From contig JAUCBJ010001792.1 of the NCBI GenBank assembly GCA_032718475.1, positions 1-38,951 of the forward strand: 38,951 bases of DNA. The letters are read 5' to 3'. The notes under the pieces are model-generated. The model ran no database searches and was not told the DNA's origin. It saw only the letters and a program-made list of their open reading frames with translations. The DNA comes from Nemertoderma westbladi (Eukaryota; Xenacoelomorpha; Nemertodermatida; Nemertodermatidae). The translations under genes and the position numbers were made by a program. Below, one piece after another: positions 1 to 10,968 of the stretch; the first letter of the stretch is position 1; every line of letters begins with the position of its first letter.

Positions 1-376
1 AATACAGAATATAATTGACACCAGAGGTAGAAGAACTGTTGTCTTATCATCACTCTTTTCAGAATTATTCCCCTTTAGTTCTTTCAGATATTTTGCACGC
101 TGTTGGAGCTTATATACAATGACGCCATTAAGAATAAATATAGTGCTACATGGTAGGCTAAAAAATATTGCCACAGCACTAATGAAGAAATATATATAAA
201 AGCTGTTTATAGGAATCCATGCTTCGATGCCACAAGATTCATCAACTTTAGTGAATAGTACTGCATTGGGAATACAAGAACAATATGAAAGAAATATGAT
301 GAGCGCACTGACCATCTTAGCCCTCTTTATGGTACAAAATTCTCGAGCCTTCAGTGGAAACGTGCAATAAATGAAT
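1..376 (-). CDS. Rhodopsin-type GPCR, exon 3 (TM4, TM5, start of TM6), partial
   Basis: Read on the minus strand, the frame is open from 376 to the window edge. It starts just after an AG acceptor (positions 378-377), with one base completing a split Arg codon. The first residues, RFIYCTFPLKAREFC, match the usual DRY...PLKAR start of intracellular loop 2. TM4 follows, then an extracellular loop with the conserved Cys (DESCGIEAW), TM5, and a charged loop 3 rich in Lys and Glu leading into TM6. TM6, TM7 and the NPxxY motif lie outside the window. Phase matches exon 2 at 9347-9169, which ends with the first two bases of the Arg codon. The receptor would sit in the plasma membrane and signal through G proteins. 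The ligand class is not clear; peptide-type receptors are the nearest in style. No stop or frameshift is seen, so this looks like a live gene. Confidence 0.8.
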
Positions 377-1115
377 CTAATAAATAGAAAATAAAATAAA
401 ATTTATAGTGAAGACTGATAGGTTATCAGCTGATAAGACTGTGTGGTGTTGGGAAGTAATAATTGTAATATGTAATGTTAAATGTTAGATATCCTCCCAC
501 AGGTGAACTTTATACAAAGTATGTTTAATTTGTTTACCTTTACTGGAGCCACTGCTTATTATAATAAAACGAGCTATCATTTATTGTTCTGTATAATGAT
601 GATATGACATTGTAATTGATAGTAAAAAAAATTAAAGCATGTTGGTCTAATAGTGAAGATCAAAAGTAAAACTAAAAGTATATTAGCATCAATCACCTAT
701 ATTTAGATTATAACAGAAATAATAATAATAATAATAATAATGACAAACTATAGGCCTTATAGACTTAGATTTTTATAGCAGTAATGTGGTACTACCTCTA
801 GCTGTCAGCCCAGTAGGGCAGGCCTGATAAGCACCACTAGCCTATTCATTATTTAGTTGATCAAGAGTGGGTTAGTTTTAGCCCAGTCAACTAAATAAGT
901 CATTGAGGGCTATAGCGCAGCATTGAAGGCAAAGGCTTGATACGCATCTGCAATGGAGATGATATACGCCCCACTCTGTCTATACTGGATGCTCCTCTAC
1001 CAATGTCAGGTAACCTAACCCAGGAGGCACACTTGGTTCAGGGTGTAACTTTGCACTCAATTTAATTTGCACCAATTTGCACTTAAGACCCTAAACAACT
1101 TCGAATCTATAAATT
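377..1115. other. GPCR intron 2, non-coding, with AAT microsatellite and a hairpin
   Basis: No coding signal was recognised. An (AAT/ATA)n microsatellite lies near 717-742. A perfect 12-bp inverted repeat (TTATTTAGTTGA at 849-860 and its complement at 887-898) may mark the end of a small non-autonomous DNA element. Confidence 0.5.
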
Positions 1116-1119
1116 CCAG

Positions 1120-1460
1120 GGTTATGATCGCAACATTTGATGGAGTCCAACCAATGCCTCAGAGCCAGAACAAGCAGTCAAGTTTTATGAATATCTGACT
1201 GGACTTATAAAGGACATTGAATGATGCAAAGGACATGAATGAGCAAATTGGCCCAGAAGACATCAAGGGTTACACCTATAACACCAGTTCTAACAGAAAT
1301 GGGTACTTACTTTTAGACCTAATGGAAGAATGTGAATTGATACCAACAAACAACACATTCGAAAATAATAAGGGGAAGCTATAGACCTTTCAATACCCTA
1401 ATGGAACCAAAGCACAACTGGATTACATCCTTTTAAACAAAAAGTGGAGAAACAGCATGA
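1120..1460 (+). pseudogene. LINE endonuclease domain fragment
   Basis: One frame near 1145-1220 reads SPTNASEPEQAVKFYEYL, typical of the AP-endonuclease domain of LINEs. After a frame change, about 1238-1460 reads through residues like NRNGYLLLDLMEECELIPTN and a DYILLNKKWRNS end. The second block corresponds to the conserved NT-F...W..PNG..Q-DYI region of these endonucleases. A stop replaces the expected Trp before the TFQYPNG motif (1381-1383). The domain is cut at about 1461 by a SINE and resumes at about 1750 (NCEAYSSFNLIGSDRRIM, where active copies have SDHR), so the catalytic His position now reads Arg. Confidence 0.75.
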
Positions 1461-1461
1461 T

Positions 1462-1745
1462 CAGGTTCCACCTTGGTGTAGTGGTTGCATTGAATTCACA
1501 TCTCCCATAGGTCGTGAGTTCGATCCTCACATGGGCCAGGGCAGTTTTCGTTTTGGCACGAATGCTTTAAAGGGACCAGCCAGGGCGCATCTCTGCCTTG
1601 CATCCTTAAGTGGTAGCTAAATGAGTACTAGAGTTTCCTCTGGGGAGGTTCTGGGGGGACCTCACTGGAAATAAGTCATCAGACTTTGTGCGTAATCCCT
1701 GGCCATGCGGCCGAAGAAAATTTACTTTTTTACTTTACTTTTTAA
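1462..1745 (+). mobile_element. tRNA-derived SINE nested in the LINE
   Basis: An RNA polymerase III type 2 promoter is visible: A-box-like TGGTGTAGTGG at 1474-1484 and B-box-like GAGTTCGATCCTC at 1516-1528, spaced as in a tRNA. A non-tRNA body of about 200 bp follows, ending in a T-rich tail with TTTACTTT repeats (about 1722-1742). The LINE endonuclease frame reads up to the left side and resumes on the right side, so the SINE inserted into an existing LINE. Confidence 0.75.
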
Positions 1746-1947
1746 CAACTGCGAGGCATACAGCTCATTCAACCTAATTGGTTCGGACCGCAGAATTATG
1801 ACTGCAGAGATCAGACTCAGTTCGAGAGCCAGCAAACCCAGGACAAGCAAGCAAATCAACTATGACTGGGAGCAACTCAGAACTGACAATGCAGTAAAGG
1901 ATGCTTACACAGTATAACTTTAAAACCGCTTTGAAGCACTTCAGTCA

Positions 1948-3640
1948 ATGGATGAAGACCAGTCCACCGATTCAATATACCAGAATATAATAACATCCCA
2001 CAATGAATCAGCTAAGGGGCATATCCCCCAGAAGCCCAAACGAAAACAGTATGTGCCATGGCAAAACTCTGAGGTTACTTGTAAGAGAGAAGATCTTAAG
2101 ATAGCCTACAAAGTTAAAACCGAACAACCAATAACCAAAAACATTAACAAGGATGAGAAAGCTAAGGATGATCTTAAATTGGCCTACAACATCAGCCAGG
2201 AAAAGTACATATAGGATAAATTTGAAGCAATTACAACTGCTCACATACAGCAACAATCAAGACTTGCCTGGCAAACTGTAATTGAGGTATCTATCTGGTC
2301 GGAAAACTTGTGCAAAGGGGCACCTCAAAGCCGATAGTCCTGAAGAATGTGTTGGGAAGTGGAAAAATCACTTCAGCAAATTGCTTGGGCAGCCACCAAA
2401 CATCGAGGTCAGCCCTGCAAGGAAAATATATGACAAGACACTACCTATAGAAACAGGGGACTTCATACCTGCTGAACTCCAAAGAAGCATTAAAAGCATG
2501 TCCAATAATAAAGTGAGTGGATTACATGAAATCCCAGCAGAGGTATGAAAAACAGGAGTGCTAAACAGACAATTATTGAATGTTTGCAACTGGATGTTAA
2601 AAGGGGAAAAGCCACCACCAATTTGGACTAAAGGTCAACTAAAGCCTCTCCCCAAGAAAGGAGACCTCAGTATACCAACAAACTATCGTAGGATCTGTCT
2701 GCTTGTTGTAGCTGCTAAAATATACAATAAAATGATTCTATATAGGATTAGACATCACATAGAGAAACTACTGCGTAAGAGCCAAAACGGATTTCGACCA
2801 AATAGATCAACAATAGCTCAGATACTTGCACTATGGAGACTGATTGAAGGAATTAAGTCAAATAATCTCCCCGCAGTCATGACTTTTGTGGACTTCAAGA
2901 AGGCATTTGAATCCATCCATAGAGGTAAAATGCTTGAAATCCTAATAGCTTATGGAATACCAGAAGTAATTGTTGCTGACATTGGATTGTTATATTGTGA
3001 CACAGAAGCACAGGTACTCTCACCAGATGGTGAAACTGAGTTTTTCTCAATCCTGGCTGGCGTACTGCAAGGTGATACATTAGCACCATTACTATTTGTA
3101 ATCATGCTGGATTACACAATGAGGACGACCACAAATGGTGAAGATCTGGGATTCATATTTCAAGAACGCAGAACTAGTAGATATCCTGCAACTACAATCA
3201 CAGACGCCGACTTTGCGGATGATATCACCCTGCTCTCTATCTCTAATACACTAGCAAATGCATAGCTTCTACTAAATAAAGTGGAGAGGGCTGCTAAGGA
3301 GGTTGGATTACATATAAATGCTACCAAGACCGAATTCATGACCTTTAATGTTGATGGAAACTTGACAACTATTGATGATAATCAACTAAGGAAGGTCGAC
3401 GACTTCCAGTACCTTGGATAATGGATAGAGAGTAGCAAAAAGGACATAGAAGTTAGAAAAGCAAAGGCTTGGGTAGCTCTATCAAAAATGGATACCATCT
3501 GGAAATCAGATCTCTCCAGGCACCTGAAGACTAAGTTCTTTCGAGCCACAGTGGAAAGTGTATTTTTATACGGGGGTGAGTCCTGGACACTGACTAAATC
3601 ACAAACAACGACTTGATGGTTGCTACACAAGACTACTAAG
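1948..3640 (+). pseudogene. LINE reverse transcriptase, frameshifted
   Basis: The linker to the RT (about 1948-2214) and the RT N-terminal part (2282-2548; motif NNKVSGLHEIPAEV) are followed by the palm at 2558-3265. The palm contains NYRRICLLVVAAKIYNKMI, NGFRPNRSTIAQI, the catalytic MTFVDFKKAFESIHRG (first Asp) and AGVLQGDTLAPLLFVIMLD. The second catalytic site, DADFADDITLLS, has both Asp intact. The thumb continues at about 3267-3640 with GLHINATKTEFMTFN, a YLG motif broken by a stop at 3419, and SWTLTKSQ. Stops at 2546, 3263 and 3419 and later shifts show it is inactive. Its product would copy LINE RNA into the genome by target-primed reverse transcription. Confidence 0.88.
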
Positions 3641-3965
3641 GGCAGCCCTACACATCAGCTGGAGACAACACATGACAAACGCCGAGCTTTATGGTACAAT
3701 ACCACCTGTATCATCCACCCTCCATGAATGCAGAATTAAGATTCAGTGGGCACTGCTGGCGAAGTAAAGCAGCAACCGCAACAAAGCAACCGCGACCAAC
3801 TCATGGAATGGAAAACGTAGTCGTGGATGATCAGCCATAAGATATATAGATCAACTTGAAAGGGATACTGAACTTGGGAGAAACAAATTGCGACCACTAT
3901 GGAGAATCGGGAAGCCTGGAAGGATCTCATTTCCACCGTCCGAGTTCACTCAACCTAGTTGTAGT

Positions 3966-4721
3966 AGTAATTTCCCACCACAGCCCTAAGCAATATATGG
4001 GTCAATGCCAACCATATTGACCAAGTCAAGTACGGGACAAAAAAGATACAAAAATGTTGATCATTTGAAAATGAATGGTCAGGTGGACACTCCAACCACA
4101 GTTTGTTATAGAAAAAGCTACATCGAATTAAAAAAAAAATTGTTACTTACAGGACATTTTTCAAATTTTATCATTGTGATTATGGGCTCATATTGGCCAT
4201 TAAAATTACAATTCAGGTAGGTGCCAAACGATTAATATCCCTGCTGAGTATAATTCCTGTGAACAAATAAACGTAGCTTCGTAGTAAATTTGAGATATCA
4301 GAAATACAAAAAAATTGAACGTGGTCCGATTTTTTGTCACCACATAAGTGACACTCGTTAAATGATTTAATAGCATATGAATTGTCAAATATGGGCCATT
4401 AACCCGATGTGTTAACACTTTCACTTCCACTTCAATTAGATTGCCAATTTTTGGTGACTTAGCAAACGTGACAGGATGTCCCATACTTGACATTGTGTTG
4501 GGGGCAGAAGTTAATAATGGTATAAACAACTAATTACTTACATTTAATTAATGGTTGGGGTTTACCAGTCACAGATAAACTGTAAACCTGCTCCTTCCCC
4601 TTAATTGACAACAGAACAAATTAATTTATTACCAAATGAACTATTTGTGGAAATGGTTTTGAGATTGGGATGGAAGTTGGGAATGGAACTGGAGTTGGCA
4701 GAGGGAAAGACGATAAACTGC
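3966..4721. other. Non-coding intron stretch with a MITE-like inverted repeat pair
   Basis: GTCAAGTACGGGACA at 4025-4039 and its near-perfect complement at 4477-4491 (14 of 15 bases) bound about 470 bp with no recognised coding sequence. This could be a small non-autonomous DNA transposon. A related half-site lies near 7432-7446 to the right of the P element. Reading frames here have no recognisable motif. Confidence 0.35.
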
Positions 4722-4729
4722 ATTTAAAT

Positions 4730-4818
4730 CAAGGCCACCTATAATACAGGCCTTGCAGCCCAATAATTGCCAAAATTTGCTAGGGCCGAAGTTTTACAAT
4801 CTACATTTCACCTAGATG
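4730..4818 (+). repeat. Left terminal inverted repeat of the P-like element
   Basis: Near-perfect inverted match to 7220-7308; see the element entry. It also contains an inner palindrome-like stretch (GGCCTTGCAGCCC region). Confidence 0.88.
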
Positions 4819-5192
4819 ACGGTACCTAACTCTACTATCTAATTGTTTCCAAGGTTATCAGGTATGGCGAATCTTTTTAGACTATTTTTAAATTTAGTGC
4901 TTATCTGGAAATGCCACTTTTCGAGGGGTGCATGATGGGTGCTGAGAATGAAAAATTCCATACATAATAAATGTCTATTAAATTGCCTCAAAAACTAACA
5001 TTTTCAACCTATTTTTAGGTTTTCAATCATTGCGAGTGTAATATCTTTATTTAATAGCATTTAGTTCTCATAATAAGTATATTTCAGGTTATTCCCAACG
5101 AATTGAAAATAAATATGTAGACCTTGGCAGGCCAATTCAACTCAAATTATAATACGTATAATACGTCAAATTATAATTATAATACTCAATGT

Positions 5193-6832
5193 TTATGTTG
5201 ACGAAAATTTGGCCCTTTTCTGTGCAACAGCTGTGGTATCGTCGAGAGATTTCTTGCAAACATCATTTAGGAAATTATTAGCAAGAGTACGGTGAACCTT
5301 AACATTTAGGGCAAATTGAGGCGAATCAGCAGGTGACATATACTTATATATTGCTGTGAATAAATGTACAAGTCTAGTACGGCACAATGTAGTTTTAGAA
5401 ACGTGATTGAAAAACGCATAGCAGTAACAGGTATACAATACCAAATTATCCGAAGGAAAAGATAATCTACCCCGATTTAACTCGTGAAAGTACTGAGTTA
5501 CTTGGTCGCTGGTCTCGGTACTGATTGCTCCTGGTGCTAATTTGCATTTGAAAGTGAGATACCCCGCAATATATTTTGTCGCTGTATATTAGAAGGACTA
5601 ACAACTAATAGTTTACCTTGTTGTTATCGACAACGACCACAATCACAACAATTTTACATGAAACCAGATCTTTAAGGATGAGATTCACATTGTCCAACTG
5701 AAACTCCGAAGTTAAACCACTGTATGGTATCATCTTCAAAACGAAGCTGGGCCCTCCAAATGCGCAACGAATCATTACTGCCAAAATCGTTCTGGCCAGT
5801 TTCGTTGGATCATCAACTGAATTACCATAAACAGTTCCCCCATAATATTGAACAGATGGCTTTATATATATATATTTCATCAATAACCAAGGAGCAAATG
5901 CGTTGGTGGTCCTCCAATTTCTCAAATACAGCAGTGAGAAACTCCTTCGTATCAACATTAGACACTGCCGATGTAATATTACGGATCACTCGCAAACTTG
6001 GAAGCACCATGAATTCCTGGAGTGTCTGGTAAAGCTTCGTCGACAACGTATACCAAGAAAATGCAAGGGATAAATCATTTGCAAGATATACCTTTCCATT
6101 CTTGGGAGTATTCAGTAGCTCAATTTGGCGATTAATGAAAATCCAGCGCTCGTCCTCTACTGGAGTGTCCTGATTCAAAACATTAATCACTTCCTCGAGT
6201 TCAGACCAACGTCGAACTTTGCTGGGATATCGAAGAAACAGGAATTTCTCCTTACGAAGGCCTCTGTAGCCACTAAACGAAAGGGATTCAGTAGATACTG
6301 TAATGTTGAGAGTCCATTTAGCTGTTGGACCTTCTCTTTCACGGCTCATAACTACTGCATCCCCAGAATCTCGCAAGAGCAAATCGTAACTTCCACCTAA
6401 TTTATTGTGGAGCTGCGTCGAAAACGATTCCACAAGTATAATGTCCATCTCGAGAAACCTCGGGAGTTCATCCGGCAGAGTGTTGCGGAGTTGGTTGAAG
6501 CTCGTGGAAGAAGAAGTAGCTCGTGGTCTTGCAGAAGGAGTAGGGACCCAAGAATCGGGAGTATTAAATATTGACGGTGGATTAGTTGGAACTCCACCGC
6601 CGCGACCGCCTTTTACCGACTTCATGGGAGTTTGCATTGGCCAGTGGAGCCGACAGACTCCCATATTATCGGTAACACTTCCAATGATGTTCGGAAGAGC
6701 TCTAATCCACTCCACCCGCTGTCGCTCGTCTCTCGGGAAGGAGTAAACCGGAATCAGACCCGTCTCTTCTGGATGTTCCTTGGCTCGACAGTAACCAGTT
6801 TGGCAGTTCCCCACAGAACATTTTCGTCCCAT
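5193..6832 (-). pseudogene. P-element transposase (THAP domain plus P transposase core), frameshifted
   Basis: From the Met at 6832 the protein begins MGRKCSVGNC, the start of a THAP zinc finger (C-x4-C). The middle reads FPRDERQRVEWIRALPN and the closing C-x2-H is VCRLHWP. THAP domains bind transposon ends. A low-complexity Pro/Ser linker follows, then a region matching the P-transposase family, with LPSLRVIRNITSAV and LVIDEIYI, where the Asp is a catalytic candidate. Here a TA microsatellite (5863-5874) has changed length and breaks the frame. The frame resumes at about 5870 with QYYGGTVYGNS and runs to 5605 (VDNNKVN). Reading resumes at 5579 with KYIAGYLTFKCK and ends at 5193. AAG|GTAAAC near 5613 and an AG near 5582 could be an intron boundary. 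The region between the second and third blocks is shorter than in full P transposases, so an internal deletion is likely. Confidence 0.85.
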
Positions 6833-7219
6833 TAGGCTACGCATACAACAGCAACAATAATACAACAGTTGTAACAATAATAATAAAATATTCGATATCA
6901 AATAGGTACGGTAGTCGTAGCTCGTAGCTATTGCAAATTAATACAACAGACTGGCATGCGCAGTAGCCTAACTGAATAGCAGTTTATCACTACAGCACTA
7001 GTGGTAGTAACAGAGTAAGTGGTAACCACTGAAACGTCTGAAAGCTGTAGGCTTACCCACATAATACAGTAATAGCCTACTGTTAACTGTACCGGTAATG
7101 ATAGAATGATCAATCAGTGTGATTTTGTATAGGCCTACCAGTAACACTTTTGGTGTCCCCTGAAAAATAGTAATAGTTCTGTCCACATCCATAATTCGAA
7201 ATATGTCGCATCAAAGGGA

Positions 7220-7308
7220 CATCTAAGTGAAATGTAGATTGTAAAACTTCGGCCCTAGCAAATTTTGGCAATTATTGGGCTGCAAGGCCTGTATTATAGG
7301 TGGCCTTG
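7220..7308 (-). repeat. Right terminal inverted repeat of the P-like element
   Basis: Near-perfect inverted match to 4730-4818. The transposase start at 6832 lies about 390 bp inside this end, leaving room for a promoter and 5' leader. Confidence 0.88.
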
Positions 7309-7316
7309 ATTTAAAC

Positions 7317-9168
7317 TCTAGTACGGAGGAGTTGTTGGAAGAATTTTATCATTTGTTTGTAATTGGAAAATAAATATCAAAAATTATAATAATCGTTTCC
7401 ATGTAAATTCCTTCCTATACCATATCAATATGTCCCATACATGACATTAAGAAATTGACAATTTACATTTTCAAATTAATTTTTTGATATAAAATAACGG
7501 TTTTCAATAGACCATATGCAACAGTTTTGTGTATTACAATGTTATTACGTGGAAAAAAAACAATTAGCCCAACTTTTCATGGCAAAGTTTCCCAGAAAGT
7601 GAAATTTTGTGTTGTCACTATGAAAAAATTATTTTTCGTGCAGGATTTTATAATTTTTTTCTCACTAATTATTTTGCCGGACACCTCAATACCATCATTA
7701 AACGACTGTTACTTCAAATTTTCAAGAATGTGGACATAAAGTACGAAAAAAATATTTAAACAATTTGTAAATTTTTGCAGCCCGGAACGTTTCTCTCAAT
7801 AACGGCCAACAAATTTTTGGGGCACTTTCTGGTTTCATATGCATAAATTATCGCTCTTTCTAACCATCACTATGGCAAATTCTCAAAGTTAATTTCAAAA
7901 TTCAACAAATTTCAAAAATCACATACAGAACACATTCGTCAATAGGGTTGGTATTGGCCCATACACAGTAAGGTACAGTATTCTGGTGTTTGGTGATGGG
8001 AATAACGTGACCATATCCTACTATAGTTAACATTTTATTATTGTTAGGTGAATGACAAGACTAAGTCAAAAACAAACCCTGTCACATTGTCGATATATAA
8101 TTTGTGCACAATCGCAATCACACAGATCAGATGCAATGAACAGCTCAAATTGGGTTTGTGTGTAGTGGAAGGATCCTTTGGGGTCTGCTTTTAGCTACAA
8201 CCTCCTCTGCAAAAATCACTACAGTCACTCAATATGATTGAGATTGAGTCGCATATCTTGACTCGACATTATTGGCTTTGAGGGTCTGGGTAAGATGCAG
8301 AACCATTATCGGAACCTATTAAATTTAAACTAATTAAACTCAAATTTTGGAATAACAATTACCGTGCTATGCAATTAAATTATACTATCCCTATCTCTAA
8401 TAGCACCACTGCCTTATTTATTGCCATAATTAATAACTGTGCGCAATTCCAAAATATTATATAAAAAATTGTTTATATAAAATTTTAGCTTAAACTATTA
8501 GTGTAATTACGATTTACTGTGCGCGGACTTTACTCCTTATTGATGTTGTGTATAATTTTTTTTATGTAATCTTAACTACATTCTAGCGTACATACAAATT
8601 ATTTACCCCGTGTATCTTATTGGACAAGAAAAATATTAGAAATAATTATTTCAATCTTCAGAAACTCATATAGACCTCATAAAAAAAATTATAAATTATC
8701 CTGCGATTTACTACAATGTATGCGTATCTGTAAGCAGGTGAGCCTAATGACATGATGATCATCATAAGATGTAGGAATTATAGATATATTGGCCAACCTC
8801 AACTTCTATTGTGCAATGGACAGGGTATTCAAATGTATTGTAAATGCAATGGGAAGTACAACAAAGGATAAAATGCTCTTTCATAATAACAGAATTCACC
8901 CGAGTGGCACTGGAATTATATAAATTTAATAAATAGACTTTGTGCTACATTTTCATGTGTGGATTATTTCCAACAGGTGTCAAAGTGGTATGTCTGGGAT
9001 CTGGGTATTTGCAGGTTTGAGAGTGACCAATCGCCAATACAATTACATAACTAACTAATGACATAAAACGTATGTAATAGATAGTAACAAAAGTTAAAGA
9101 ATCACAAGACTGTTTATAAAAATTTATGTTTATTATATAGTATATATGTATATATACTCAATGTGTAC
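7317..9168. other. GPCR intron 2, no gene seen
   Basis: AT-rich sequence without recognisable coding or RNA genes. A poly-A/T-rich open frame at 7527-7739 has no family resemblance. Confidence 0.5.
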
Positions 9169-9347
9169 CTGTCTACAGTGACTGCAACCAATATCCAAGC
9201 AGATGCAATGGATGACCCTCCATTATGAATCATGAATATTTTGCAAGTTAATGACGAGTAGGCTTCAATAACAATACCCATCAATGGGAATGGCATTGAA
9301 ATAACAGCATCCCATATTAGACCAACAGTATCACAAATTGCAAGAAT
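9169..9347 (-). CDS. Rhodopsin-type GPCR, exon 2 (TM2-TM3)
   Basis: The exon starts after an AG acceptor (9349-9348, preceded by TTTTGC) and reads ILAICDTVGLIWDAVISM, a typical TM2 with the conserved Leu-x3-Asp pattern. A first extracellular loop follows, then TM3 with the disulphide Cys (SSLTCKIFMIHN) and ending AWILVAVTVDR. The exon stops inside the Arg codon of the DRY-type motif at 9169. The donor is GTACAC, weaker than consensus. It was chosen because exon 3 then gives D-R-F-I...PLKAR in register; a downstream alternative at GTATAT would add four residues. The intron at this Arg is a common position in animal GPCR genes. Exon length 179 fits phase 2. Confidence 0.82.
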
Positions 9348-9658
9348 CTGCAAAATCATATAAAATATATAATTACTATTAGGCCAGGAAAATTATTTGG
9401 CTTTGTTTTCTGGCTTTTTTTTGCATCTGGGCGCCTGCTTCAGTAAAATTGAAACAGGCATATTTACTGCTAGCTGGACAATTTTCAATTCCAGCTCTAA
9501 TAAAATTAAATAGTAATATAACAGTAAAGTAACAGTAAATATCTGCTAGTCTACAAAGTTAGGGGAAATTTAAATTCATAGTGTCATATGTAATACTAAT
9601 AGACAATGAGACAGATACATATTATGTATGTTTCATTGGGGATGTTAGGACAATTGCG

Positions 9659-9772
9659 ACCCGGACAATTGCTTCCGCCTTCAGCCTTGCGGACCCTGGC
9701 GGGGCTGAACCTACAACCAATAGATTGCAGGCCCGGCATCCAACCAACTGAGCTAACCCGCCTTCTATTGCC
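9659..9772 (-). mobile_element. tRNA-like SINE head in GPCR intron 1
   Basis: On the minus strand, GGGTTAGCTCAGTTGG (A box, near 9761-9744) and GTAGGTTCAGCCCC (B box, near 9714-9701) have tRNA spacing and the classic D-loop look. The acceptor stem does not pair well, so this is a tRNA-derived SINE or tRNA pseudogene rather than a functional tRNA. Confidence 0.6.
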
Positions 9773-10304
9773 TAATAGTCTGTGGTAATCACGAAAAAGC
9801 CAAATAAAAAAGTCCAGGTAAAACTAAATAAAATAATCAAGTACGTATAATATACTCTGATAAATAGATCCTTCTATCCTATTTTATAAGAAAGTAAATA
9901 TTCTTCTGCCTATTCAGATCGGGATCTTTACCGGCTTCATATAGGAATGTTTATGCATTTTTTTACGAATATGATAGGACAGAACTACCATGGCCTTTTA
10001 CGCGATCCAGTAATATACAATGCCCTGCCCATGCCCATGAGACACGATCGGCCAGAAATACCCATTTCTTTGTGGCACGGAAAAATTTGGTTGTTGTACA
10101 TTGTACGATGTACAATGTACAGGCATCACTGACGTACAGCGTTGCCATTCTATGGAACAAACTATCTCAAAATGTGTGGAAATAAAGTCAAAAACAATAT
10201 TTGAACGTAAATTGTGGAATGAATTATTTAGGCACGAAAATCCAATTTACCTTGCTGTTTAATATTATTAGCACGTTACATAATTTATATATTTATATAC
10301 TTAC

Positions 10305-10496
10305 TTGAAGATACATTGTTGTGCTTGTTTGTGGTTTGAAATTTCTCATCGTCAAAAAGGTAAGCGTGTTGTTAATCGTTCCAATACCAGCAATGGACAG
10401 AAGACCAATTGTGGCTATTTGAGTAGCTAACTTGTATTGCCAATGTTGCTCAACTCTTTCAAAGAATGTTAACATGGAAATATTTGAAGCAGCCAT
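10305..10496 (-). CDS. Rhodopsin-type GPCR, exon 1 (N-terminus, TM1)
   Basis: This is the first coding exon, with Met at 10496. The short N-terminus MAASNISMLTFFERVEQ has one N-glycosylation sequon (NIS). TM1 follows with the conserved Asn in IAGIGTINNTLTFLTM, then the first intracellular loop (RNFKPQTSTT) and MYLQ. The exon ends at 10305 before a good donor, GTAAGT (10304-10299). Phase 0 joins Gln directly to Ile of exon 2, restoring an unbroken TM2. Intron 1 is about 957 bp. There is no signal peptide, as usual for this receptor class. Together the three exons give roughly TM1 to the start of TM6 with no break. Confidence 0.82.
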
Positions 10497-10968
10497 AGTT
10501 TCCTTCTGATAAATTTCTTATGCTTAATGATAGTTATTTTCAAAATTATGCTAAGAATCTATTTTACAGAAGTATTTATTCGAAACACGAATCTTCAAGT
10601 TTGAAAACAAATGTGATAAACATGACAAATCACAATTTGGGGTATCTGAAAGATTATAATAGCTCTGAAATTAATTGGCTAATTATAGGATAATTCTCAT
10701 TGTGTAACATGTGCTAATCTTTTAGATTCTTTTAAAACTTTTTAATTTTAGATTTGAATTGACTAATTATAAAATAATTGCCATGTTGTGCTGGTATTAA
10801 TCTTTTAAATTCTCGTATTTAATGATAATTCCCAATGTTTATGATGTTGTAAATCTGCAATAATAAGATTAAATTCTAACAAAGTTGTAGAAAACCTGTC
10901 TTGTTATCCGAATTAAACAAATTTTGAAACAGCTTTATGTCCAGCAGTCCAAAACGTAAATTTGAACA
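10497..10968. other. AT-rich flank upstream of the GPCR start, no gene seen
   Basis: This would hold the 5' leader or promoter of the minus-strand GPCR. No clear TATA box or other site could be singled out. Confidence 0.4.

Larger units (their letters stand above)
1120..3965 (+). mobile_element. Non-LTR retrotransposon (LINE) copy, degenerate, interrupted by a SINE
   Basis: Remains of an apurinic-type endonuclease domain (about 1120-1460) are followed by a reverse transcriptase (about 1950-3640) and a C-terminal/3' region (to about 3965). Frames shift many times and stops interrupt the RT (for example at 2546, 3263 and 3419), so the copy is dead. The 3' end finishes near a short TAG/GTA-repeat tail (3958-3970). 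A second, inverted copy at 27323-27740 ends in a longer run of the same triplet, which supports this as the true 3' end. LINEs with microsatellite-like tails include RTE- and I/Nimb-like groups; I cannot assign the clade by eye. It lies inside intron 2 of the GPCR, opposite in sense. Confidence 0.85.
4730..7308 (-). mobile_element. P-element-like DNA transposon, nearly complete
   Basis: Left end 4730-4818 and right end 7220-7308 are inverted copies of each other over about 89 bp, with about one mismatch (positions 4812 and 7226). The outer bases are CAAGGCCACC on both sides. The flanking octamers ATTTAAAT (4722-4729) and ATTTAAAC (7309-7316) differ at one base, consistent with the 8-bp target duplication made by P elements; this is an inference because the octamer is nearly palindromic. 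Inside, on the minus strand, is a THAP-plus-P-transposase coding region (6832-5193). The element is about 2.58 kb, close to the usual size of autonomous P elements. It sits in the GPCR intron, transcribed in the same direction as that gene. Confidence 0.88.

Noticed and set aside
4206-4529. 107-codon minus-strand frame
   Set aside because: AT-rich, no recognisable domain, within a MITE-like region.
6405-6746. 113-codon plus-strand frame inside the P element
   Set aside because: Antisense shadow of the THAP/transposase coding sequence.
9659-9772. A functional tRNA gene on the minus strand
   Set aside because: A and B boxes are present, but the acceptor and T stems do not pair well; a SINE head is the better reading.
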